The notes under the pieces are model-generated. The model ran no database searches. It was not told the origin of the DNA and saw nothing but the letters and a program-made list of their open reading frames with translations. From contig JAISUQ010000148.1 in NCBI GenBank assembly GCA_031272005.1, forward strand, positions 1 to 11,389: 11,389 nucleotides of DNA. The letters run 5' to 3'. This DNA is from Coriobacteriales bacterium (GTDB lineage Bacteria > Actinomycetota > Coriobacteriia > Coriobacteriales > UBA8131). This document shows, in pieces, positions 1-6,146 of the stretch (its first letter is position 1; every line of letters begins with the position of its first letter). The position numbers and the translations under genes were made by a program.

Positions 1-628
1 AGAAGCTGGGTTTGATCGGAGTATCATCTGCACCGCGCCCGGTCATCAACACCTCTCGGCCGCGTAACAGCCCGTCGATCTCTCGTAGGCTGCGCTTTTC
101 GGTGAGGAACTCCAGCACCTCCAGATAGGTGTCGTAGCGCTCCGGCACGCTGTTCATGGTCTGAGTCAGGCGGCTGGAGGGGTCGAACGCTTCAAGGGTG
201 TCCTGGCCGATTGACGTAATCAGGTAGGCCCAGTCGGCCACCAGATCGTCGGCTTCATCGGCAGTGAGGCCGGCCAGCTGCCCGGGACTGATGTCGGCGC
301 CCTGCTCATCCAGCTCAAAGCAGTCCAGGGCCTCAACGTCCACCAGCCACTGGATGAGGGTGTAGGGCGGATGCACAACACCAGCATATTCTGGCTGCTG
401 CTGAATCTGCTCTTCCAGATCATGCAGGAAGACGCGCTGGGAGGAGCAGAGTTTGAGTATGCGATACAGAATGGGGCGGACGCTGGGGTTTTGCAGCAAC
501 AGCGCGCAGGACCGCTCGACCTTCTGGCTGTACTCCAACTCGGCTTGCAGTTCGGCCTCCTGGATTTGTTCGACATTCTGAATGTTTGAGCCCTCTGGCT
601 GAGGCTTTGGAATCTCTCCCACAGGCAT
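1..628 (-). CDS. Unrecognised helix-rich protein, C-terminus cut by window edge
   Basis: This is an open frame of at least 209 codons that runs off the left edge, so the C-terminus is missing. The ATG at 628 is preceded by GAGGAAGG at good spacing, and an in-frame TGA lies seven codons upstream, so the start is well fixed. I do not recognise the family. The protein is acidic, soluble, and has no signal peptide or membrane segment. After a Gln/Glu-rich N-terminus (about residues 1-35) come two stretches that look like helical winged-helix modules. The first is around residues 45-105 (VRPILYRILKLCSSQRVFLH onward, ending in a WLVDVEALDCFEL hairpin-like segment). The second starts around residue 165 (YDTYLEVLEFLTEKRSLREI onward). 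A DNA-binding or adaptor role is only a guess from that pattern. It is co-directional with the DUF2200 gene but separated by 167 bp that hold two operator-like elements, so it probably has its own promoter. The conflicting 139-codon frame is Ser/Trp/Arg-rich in the way of a shadow frame. Confidence 0.7.
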   Translation of the reverse strand, partial: MPVGEIPKPQPEGSNIQNVEQIQEAELQAELEYSQKVERSCALLLQNPSVRPILYRILKLCSSQRVFLHDLEEQIQQQPEYAGVVHPPYTLIQWLVDVEALDCFELDEQGADISPGQLAGLTADEADDLVADWAYLITSIGQDTLEAFDPSSRLTQTMNSVPERYDTYLEVLEFLTEKRSLREIDGLLRGREVLMTGRGADDTPIKPSF

Positions 629-795
629 GCCTTCCTCAACAGTCCACCATCAATTCCCTGTCATGGAATTGTCATGGATTTTTCAGGGAGGTGTGTAGCC
701 ATTTGCTTGTGATTTTCAGTGGCTCTGCCTTGCTGGAGCAATCGAAGACAGACTAATCAAAATTTGATTAGGGAAGCTCTAAGCAAACGCTTGGC
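629..795. promoter_or_regulatory. Intergenic region with a dyad and an 11-bp-period direct repeat
   Basis: This gap between the DUF2200 stop and the start of the unrecognised minus-strand gene holds two operator-like elements. A 19-bp perfect dyad (arms CTAATCAAA and TTTGATTAG around a single A) sits at 753-771. A direct repeat of TGTCATGGA lies at 659-667 and 670-678, an 11-bp period, and ends about 30 bp upstream of the start codon at 628. No convincing -35/-10 pair could be assigned on the minus strand. The elements suggest regulated transcription of the gene that reads leftward from 628. Confidence 0.4.
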
Positions 796-1149
796 TCACG
801 GCTGGCGCAGAATCTTCTCCAGCGCTTTGCCTTTGGCCAGCTCGTCGACCAGTTTGTCCAGGTAGCGGATCTCCTGCATCAGGCCGGGTTGCATGTCCTC
901 GACGCGGATGCCGCAGACGCTGCCTTTGATCAACTTGCGGTTGGGGTTCATGGCCACAGCGCCGTTGAAGAAGTCCTGCAGGCTGGCCTCGCTTTGCACC
1001 AGCCCGGCCAGGTCCTCTGGACTGTAGCCGGTCAACCAACAAATCACCTCGTCCACCTCAGCCTGCGTGCGCCCCTTGCGCTCGGCCTTGGCCACCCAGG
1101 CCGGATAGACCTTGGCCAGCTTCATCGCAAACACCTTGGATTGCTCCAT
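796..1149 (-). CDS. DUF2200 family protein
   Basis: This is a 117-residue protein that I recognise as DUF2200 from its whole length. The pattern is a vYPawVaKAErKGRTqaEVDevI core (residues about 14-37), then a WLTGYS segment, then MNPNRKLIKGSVCGIRVED (67-85), then LMQEIRYLDKLVDELAKGKA (90-109) and a KIL tail. The biochemical function of this family is not known to me. It has no signal peptide or membrane segment and should be cytosolic. The ATG at 1149 has a strong ribosome-binding site, AAGGAGG, seven bases upstream. It lies 48 bp downstream of the ccmD-like gene on the same strand and may be carried on the ccm transcript, but nothing links it to haem. The family occurs widely as a stand-alone gene, so the neighbourhood may be accidental. 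Confidence 0.88.
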   Translation of the reverse strand: MEQSKVFAMKLAKVYPAWVAKAERKGRTQAEVDEVICWLTGYSPEDLAGLVQSEASLQDFFNGAVAMNPNRKLIKGSVCGIRVEDMQPGLMQEIRYLDKLVDELAKGKALEKILRQP

Positions 1150-1197
1150 CGTAGGCCTCCTTAAGCAAGCACAGAGCAGTCATACGATTATTGGACT

Positions 1198-1383
1198 TCA
1201 CTGCTTGTGTTTGGCGTTCAGGGCTTCTTCCAGGGCGGCGAGCTGCTTTTCGGTGCGTTTTTGGCCGGTCACGATGACCAGCACGTAGGCCAGCAGCACC
1301 AGCCACATCAGGGCGTAGGCGGCGATGACGTAGGGGGCGGCGGGCAGGATGGTGGAATAGATCTCGGCCAGGATTGGGTCCAT
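1198..1383 (-). CDS. ccmD: CcmD-like small membrane protein of the haem export complex
   Basis: This is a 61-residue protein with one membrane segment (about residues 15-39, APYVIAAYALMWLVLLAYVL and on), followed by a charged amphipathic tail (QKRTEKQLAALEEALNAKHK) that should lie in the cytoplasm. The size, single N-terminal span, coiled-coil-prone basic tail and position directly after ccmC match CcmD. CcmD helps release haem-loaded CcmE from the CcmABC complex. Sequence conservation in this family is poor, so the call rests mainly on topology and location. The ATG at 1383 is three bases past the ccmC stop, so the two are probably translationally coupled. It is easily missed in annotation because of its length. 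Confidence 0.82.
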   Translation of the reverse strand: MDPILAEIYSTILPAAPYVIAAYALMWLVLLAYVLVIVTGQKRTEKQLAALEEALNAKHKQ

Positions 1384-1386
1384 TTC

Positions 1387-2136
1387 TCAGTCCTCCAAGT
1401 TTGTCTTCAGGGCGTCCAGACGGGCTTTCAGGGTTTGTTGGCGCAGACGGAAGCGGTATAAGGCGAAGGCCAGGCAGAAGAAGCCGAACATCGCCAGCAG
1501 CAGGGGTATGAGCATCGGCGTGGAAAGGCCGGAGTCGGTGCGGAAGATCACCGGATGGGCGCCGGAGGGCACCAGGCGGGTGATCATCAGCGAGATCGGC
1601 GCATCGATGAAGGCGATGATGCCGAAGGCGGCAGCATACGTGGCCCGGCGCTCGGCATCATCGATGGCGTTGCGCAGGATGAAGTAGCCGATGACCAGCA
1701 GCATCAGGATGAAGTAGGTGGTCAGGCGGGGTTCCCAGGTCCACCAGACCCCCCATTCGAAGCGCTCCCACATCTCGCCGGAGACCATCGTCATCAGGAT
1801 GAAGACCAGCGCGACTTCAGTAGCCACTTTGGCCATCAAATCGTAGTGCGAGTTGCGCTTGACGAGGAACAGTACACCGAAGACTGCCGTGAACAACAGC
1901 GCTACAAAGCTGGTCACCGCCACCGGCATATGGAAGTAGAAGATCTTCTGGGAGAGCAGCAGCTTGTTGGTCACCACCTGGCCACCGATGACGGCCAGGC
2001 CGTTATCCGGCAACAGGGCGCCTTGCACCAGAGGTGCGCTGGTGAAGTTGAGGATGAAGGCAGCTGTGGTCAGCAGGGCGCCCAGCACCAGCAGGGCGGG
2101 TGCCAGGCGGTCGAAGATGTTGGGTTTCTCGGTCAT
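1387..2136 (-). CDS. ccmC: Haem exporter/haem-handling membrane protein CcmC
   Basis: A 249-residue protein with six predicted membrane spans, the usual CcmC size. CcmC binds haem on the outer face of the membrane and, in known System I pathways, loads it onto CcmE. The tryptophan-rich WWD motif is at 128-139 (WGVWWTWEPRLT). Two candidate axial histidines flank it: H69 in YFHMP and H194 in SGAHPV, matching the two conserved histidines of the family. The WWD motif carries Glu135 where the Escherichia coli protein has Asp (WDxRLT). The ATG at 2136 is preceded by AAGGAC at suitable spacing. It follows ccmB after a 45-bp gap and runs into ccmD. No CcmE is visible nearby to accept the haem, which leaves the acceptor unidentified from this window. 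Confidence 0.93.
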   Translation of the reverse strand: MTEKPNIFDRLAPALLVLGALLTTAAFILNFTSAPLVQGALLPDNGLAVIGGQVVTNKLLLSQKIFYFHMPVAVTSFVALLFTAVFGVLFLVKRNSHYDLMAKVATEVALVFILMTMVSGEMWERFEWGVWWTWEPRLTTYFILMLLVIGYFILRNAIDDAERRATYAAAFGIIAFIDAPISLMITRLVPSGAHPVIFRTDSGLSTPMLIPLLLAMFGFFCLAFALYRFRLRQQTLKARLDALKTNLED

Positions 2137-2181
2137 AATATTGTCCTTTTGTTTAGCAATTTTTACTCCCCTCGCTGTGCC

Positions 2182-2979
2182 TCAGGCGCTGATGATGAAA
2201 TCATACAGCAACCAGGAGACCAGGATCATTATCACATCATAGGCAGCGGCTAAGGCGACAGCCGGTCCGAAGGTGGCCATCATGTCCTCGCCGCCGAGCA
2301 GTGCCACCGAGGTGGCCGCGACACAGGCGTAGAGCAGCGGGAAGACCAGCGGCACAAACAGCACAGCCAGCAGCACATCCTGTCCGCGGGTGTTGACCGT
2401 GATGGTGGCCAGCAGCGTGCCCACGCCGGCGATACCGATGGTACCCACGAGCAACGGTACGATGGCCAGGCCGAAGGTTGCAGCCAGGGCCGAACCGGAG
2501 AGGAACAGGAAATAGAACAGCGGCAGGGTGATTATCTCCACCACCAGCAGGAACAGGACGTTGGCGCTGGCTTTGGCCAGGAAAATCACCGAGCGGTCCA
2601 GCGGCACCAGCATGATGCCCTCCAAGGCTGCTTCCTCTTTCTCATGGGAGAAGGAACGGTTCAATCCGAGCAGGGAGGTGAAGACGATCAACGCCCAGAT
2701 CAGGCCGCCGGCTACCGGCAGCACATCGAAGCCGGCTGAGGCCTGCATCAGGGCGGTGCCGAAGACGATCAGGACCAGCACGGCGTAGATGCCCATGGAG
2801 GTCAGCATCTCGCGGGTACGGAACTCGCGGCGCAGATCCTTGCCCAGCAGGATGCGGTACTGCCTGAAGGTGGAGGGGCGCCTGGTGGCTGTGGGTGTGA
2901 GCGTGGCGGCGGCGGCGGATGTGGCGGTCGCGGTGGGCACCGACGGTGTGGCTCGTGGAGTTGGCTCGGTGGCTGTCAT
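2182..2979 (-). CDS. ccmB: Haem export ABC transporter permease CcmB, with a Thr/Pro/Ala-rich N-terminal extension
   Basis: A 265-residue permease with about six membrane spans, the partner of the CcmA ATPase. The recognisable CcmB part starts near residue 40 (FRQYRILLGKDLRREFRTRE, then MLTSMGIYAVLVLIVFG) and contains the family segment FSHEKEEAALEGIMLVPLDR (about 135-155). The first 38 residues are low-complexity Thr/Ala/Pro/Val (for example TATATSAAAATLTPTATRRP) and have no counterpart in ordinary CcmB, which begins directly with the amphipathic helix. I placed the start at the ATG at 2979: the frame stays open far upstream, but there it overlaps ccmA and reads as shadow sequence. A GGGAGG that overlaps the end of ccmA lies about 11 bases upstream. 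The ccmA stop is only seven bases away, so coupling is likely. A start just before the conserved core is possible, but no ATG or GTG with a ribosome site was seen there. Confidence 0.9.
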   Translation of the reverse strand: MTATEPTPRATPSVPTATATSAAAATLTPTATRRPSTFRQYRILLGKDLRREFRTREMLTSMGIYAVLVLIVFGTALMQASAGFDVLPVAGGLIWALIVFTSLLGLNRSFSHEKEEAALEGIMLVPLDRSVIFLAKASANVLFLLVVEIITLPLFYFLFLSGSALAATFGLAIVPLLVGTIGIAGVGTLLATITVNTRGQDVLLAVLFVPLVFPLLYACVAATSVALLGGEDMMATFGPAVALAAAYDVIMILVSWLLYDFIISA

Positions 2980-2986
2980 CAGCGTA

Positions 2987-3742
2987 TCAACCTCCCACCG
3001 TCTGGTAATAGAGCTGGGAGAATGACGCGAAGTCCAGCTCTGCGCTGGGCGCGAACAGCTCCAGCTTGCCGCGGTTGAGCAGCAGCAGGTGGCTGGCCAG
3101 CTCGAAGCCTTTGCGCAAGTCGTGGCTGACCAGCACGAAGCTGCGGCTGGCGCGCTGAGTAGCCAGCAAGGCATCGAATATCTCGCTGGCATGGGGATCG
3201 AGGCCGGTGTACGGCTCGTCCAGCAGCACCAGCTGCGGGTCGTGGATCAGGGCGCGGGCGATGGCCAGGCGCTGGGTCATACCGCGGGAGAAGCTGCGTG
3301 CCAGGTCGTAGCGGCGGGCGGTCAACTCCACGGCAGCCAGCAGCTCGCTGACCCGGGTTTGCGGCTCGACGACACCGTAGAGGCGGGCAGCCAGCAGCAG
3401 GTTCTCCTCGGCGGTGAGGTCGGGGTAGAGCATCGAGCGATGGGAGATGAAGCCGATGCGGGCACGCACCTCATCCGGCTGCTCCTTGATGTCGCAGCCC
3501 AACACACTGACGCTGCCGCTGGAGGGGCGGGCCAGGGTGGCCAGGATGCGCAACAGGGTGGTCTTGCCGGCACCGTTGGCGCCGCAGATGGCCAAAAAGG
3601 CGCCGGTGGGCAGCTCGAAGCTGAGGGAGTCCAACGCCTTGCGGGTGCCGAAGGCCTTGCTCAAGGCGCGGACCTCGAGGGCAGAGTCAGCGGCAGCGGC
3701 AGCGGCAACCGGTGCGGACGTCTTCTCGACAACTTCCGTCAC
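2987..3742 (-). CDS. ccmA: Haem export ABC transporter ATP-binding protein CcmA
   Basis: A 251-residue ABC ATPase that energises the CcmABCD complex at the cytoplasmic face. Walker A is at 54-62 (GANGAGKTT), the signature at 151-157 (FSRGMTQ, the form common in CcmA rather than LSGGQ), Walker B at 171-176 (LVLLDE) and the switch histidine is H207 (SHD). The Q-loop position carries His-Arg (SHR, 100-102). Residues 8-20 form an Ala-rich linker that precedes the usual CcmA start. The frame begins with GTG at 3742, and an in-frame TGA lies two codons upstream, so no longer start is possible. GGGAG lies 11 bases upstream. A four-codon frame (ATG at 3753, Met-Ser-Glu-Gln) ends with a TGA that overlaps this GTG and may couple translation. 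It starts 70 bp after ccmF ends. Confidence 0.92.
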   Translation of the reverse strand: MTEVVEKTSAPVAAAAAADSALEVRALSKAFGTRKALDSLSFELPTGAFLAICGANGAGKTTLLRILATLARPSSGSVSVLGCDIKEQPDEVRARIGFISHRSMLYPDLTAEENLLLAARLYGVVEPQTRVSELLAAVELTARRYDLARSFSRGMTQRLAIARALIHDPQLVLLDEPYTGLDPHASEIFDALLATQRASRSFVLVSHDLRKGFELASHLLLLNRGKLELFAPSAELDFASFSQLYYQTVGG

Positions 3743-3812
3743 TGTTCAGACATCTCCCGGCAGGCCCACTGTGCAGGGGACGACATCTTGATAAGTGTTT
3801 GCAGCTGCAGCA

Positions 3813-5990
3813 CTATTGGTTCTCGGTCCCGGTCGGTTTCCTGGGTTTGTTTTGGCGGGGCATCAGGGCGGCCAGGGCGGTACCCAGCATCAGCAGGGCA
3901 AAGCCGAACCAGACCAGGTTGACCAGCGGGAAGACCTTGACGCTGAGATAAGTGGTGTACTCGCCATTTTCACCGGTGGCAGTAGGTACATCGGCCATCA
4001 CGAAGATATCCTCGGTGGGCAGGCTGAGGACGCTGGTCATGTACTTGGGACTGGAATCCTGACCCAGCGCCGTGAGCATGGCCTGTTTTTGGGGGTCGCC
4101 CTCAAAAGACGGCGCCACCTGGCCAACCAGTTTGTCGCCCTGATAGACGTCGAAGACTATCGTCCAATTGAGGATGTTGCCGTCCTCCTTGGTAGCCGTA
4201 TCGGTGCGCACGTATTTCAGCGTGTAATCGGCTACCGAGATGTCCTCGTCGATGGTGAAGGTGTCGATGGTCGAGCCATCGCTGCCGATGAAGGTACTGG
4301 CCAGGCGGGCGCTGTTGCCCTGGACATACATCGCCGAGCCAATCAGGCCAACCAATATCACCGCCATCGCCAGATGAGCCAAGAAGCCGCCCAACTGCGA
4401 GCCGCGCTTCACCTTGGCCTGCACCGCCTGGCGCAACATGAACACCGAGTTGAAGAAGAGCAGCGAAGCAACTAAAAAGCCTACTATTGTTATAGCATAG
4501 TAGAGCAGCATCGGGCCAGAATCCGTCAGCTCCGTCGCCGCATCGCCGCCAGCTGCCAGCACCGATTGATAGACCGGCGCCAGTCGCAGCACAAAATAGC
4601 CCAGCAGCAGCGCAAAGACCAGCAAAGCCAAAGCCCCCGGCAGGCGCGCTTTTCTCCAAAAAGCCTTGCCCTGCGTCTTACCCCAGCTGAGCAGCGGGCA
4701 GATGGCCACCACGGCCAGATAGAGCACGCACAGCGGTCGGGCGATGAAGTTGTAGGAGACCTTGCCCAGCGACACGCCGCCATAGGGCAGCCACTGAGGC
4801 AACGCCGGGGCCAGGGTCATGTAGGCCAGGATCACCGCCGCCAGAAGCATGAAGACATTGTTCAGGAAGTACATGGCATCGCGGGAGGCCATCGACTCCA
4901 TCTCATCACTGCCGGGCGACTTCTGAGACGCCGCGATCTGCTTACGCCGCCAGAATACCAGGGCACAGCCAACCAGCACCGGAGCGACGACCAGAGTAAG
5001 GAATACGGCCTCCGACACGGCATCGGCCGCAAAGGCGTGCACCGAAGCCACCCGCCCGGAGCGGGTGATATAGGTGCCGAGGATGACAAAGGCCATGGTC
5101 ACGCAGGCGCAGATCAGTGCCCAGGCCTTGAAGCTGTCGCGCTGGCGGTAGACGGTCAACGAGTGCACCAGCGCCACTGCCATAATCCAGGACAGCAGGC
5201 TGGCATTCTCCACCGCGTCCCAGGCCCAGTAGCCGCCAAAGGTCAGCTCCACATAGGCCCAAACAGCGCCCAGACCGATGCCCAGACCCAAGAACAACCA
5301 GGACACCAGGGCATAACGCTGGCAGCGCAGCACCCATTTTTTGGAGAAGTCCCGGTTCAGCAGCGCCGAGATGGCGTAGGCGAAGGGAATGGTGAGGCCG
5401 GCATAGCCAAGGAACAATGTGGGCGGATGGATAGCCATCGCCCAATGCTCCAGCAGCGGGCTCATGCCGGTCAACAGCAAGGCCTCGGCCGAGGGCTGAC
5501 CAGTGGTAGTGTCAATCCAGGTGGCATCGGTGATGATGAAAGGCTGGTTCTGCTCCGAGAACAGCGTCACGGCGACGAAGGCCAGCAGCACCAACTGCGA
5601 GACCAGCAGCGCCAGGTTGTCCAGCTTGTCCATGGCCTTGATGTTGCGCAGCGCCACCACCGCGTTGAACAGCGAAATCAGCCATGCCCAGAACAGCAGC
5701 GAACCGGCCCGGCCGCCCCACAGGCCGGAGACCTTGTACAGCCAGCCCAAGGTGCCCTCGGCATCGCTGCGATAATTGAGCACATATTGGATGGAGTAGT
5801 CGCCGGTCAAGAAGCAGAACAGCAGCAGTCCGCAGCAGAAGGTCAATCCGGCAGCACCGAGCAGGGCGGCGATATGGCTGGCCCAGGTGACGGACTTGCT
5901 GCCCGTCAGATGACCGATGGCCAGGCCCAACACCGACACCGCCACGGCGATAAACGATATGAACAGGCCAATCAGGCCAATCATGGACAT
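3813..5990 (-). CDS. ccmF: Cytochrome c haem lyase CcmF/NrfE family
   Basis: A 725-residue polytopic membrane protein with about 14-15 spans that ligates haem to apocytochrome c. The four family histidines are present: H188 (AIHPP), H276 (ALVHS), H318 (SVHAFA) and H539 (FLAHL). The tryptophan-rich motif is at 251-262 and reads FGGYWAWDAVEN; E. coli CcmF has WGGWWFWDPVEN, so the first Trp is Phe and the Pro is Ala. Residues about 556-690 form an extracytoplasmic domain between the last two spans, and the protein ends in a basic tail. The ATG at 5990 is preceded by GGGAGAAAGG at seven bases; a second ATG two codons later is less well spaced. It follows nrfA by 156 bp, which contain a hairpin, and precedes ccmA by 70 bp. 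As the only lyase seen, next to a CXXCK cytochrome, it may do the work that NrfE does in enteric bacteria. Confidence 0.95.
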   Translation of the reverse strand: MSMIGLIGLFISFIAVAVSVLGLAIGHLTGSKSVTWASHIAALLGAAGLTFCCGLLLFCFLTGDYSIQYVLNYRSDAEGTLGWLYKVSGLWGGRAGSLLFWAWLISLFNAVVALRNIKAMDKLDNLALLVSQLVLLAFVAVTLFSEQNQPFIITDATWIDTTTGQPSAEALLLTGMSPLLEHWAMAIHPPTLFLGYAGLTIPFAYAISALLNRDFSKKWVLRCQRYALVSWLFLGLGIGLGAVWAYVELTFGGYWAWDAVENASLLSWIMAVALVHSLTVYRQRDSFKAWALICACVTMAFVILGTYITRSGRVASVHAFAADAVSEAVFLTLVVAPVLVGCALVFWRRKQIAASQKSPGSDEMESMASRDAMYFLNNVFMLLAAVILAYMTLAPALPQWLPYGGVSLGKVSYNFIARPLCVLYLAVVAICPLLSWGKTQGKAFWRKARLPGALALLVFALLLGYFVLRLAPVYQSVLAAGGDAATELTDSGPMLLYYAITIVGFLVASLLFFNSVFMLRQAVQAKVKRGSQLGGFLAHLAMAVILVGLIGSAMYVQGNSARLASTFIGSDGSTIDTFTIDEDISVADYTLKYVRTDTATKEDGNILNWTIVFDVYQGDKLVGQVAPSFEGDPQKQAMLTALGQDSSPKYMTSVLSLPTEDIFVMADVPTATGENGEYTTYLSVKVFPLVNLVWFGFALLMLGTALAALMPRQNKPRKPTGTENQ

Positions 5991-6096
5991 GGTGGCGCCT
6001 TTCTCCCGGTTACCTGCCGCCCGCCCCTTGTCTCAGCCGAAGCAAACCCGGCGGTGACAAAGAAGGTACGATTTGGCTTGCATCATAAGTATAAGC

Positions 6097-6122
6097 GAAA
6101 GGGGGCCGTGAAGCCCCCTTTC
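6097..6122 (-). terminator. GC-rich hairpin between nrfA and ccmF (attenuator or processing site)
   Basis: A perfect 10-bp stem (GAAAGGGGGC pairing with GCCCCCTTTC) around a 6-base loop begins 24 bases after the nrfA stop codon. On the minus strand it is not followed by a clear run of T (the next bases are GCTTATACTTATG), so it is more likely a partial terminator or a 3' stabiliser of nrfA mRNA than a full stop. That would let some transcripts continue into ccmF and the export genes, giving more enzyme than assembly factor. No separate promoter for ccmF was convincing in 5991-6096. Confidence 0.6.
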
Positions 6123-6146
6123 TCGAAGCTTGTCGCTACCCGCAAT

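Noticed and set aside
220..639. 139-codon frame at the left end
   Set aside because: It overlaps the better-supported frame starting at 628. Its Ser/Arg/Pro/Trp composition is that of a shadow, and it starts with TTG without a ribosome site.
753..771. Rho-independent terminator for the ccm/DUF2200 transcript
   Set aside because: The stem is AT-rich with a one-base centre and has no T-run on the minus strand; a protein-binding dyad fits better.
2980..3192. Upstream extension of the ccmB frame by 71 codons
   Set aside because: It overlaps the well-supported ccmA gene and reads as Ser/Cys/Trp-rich shadow sequence. The ATG at 2979 lies just after the ccmA stop with a GGGAGG ahead.
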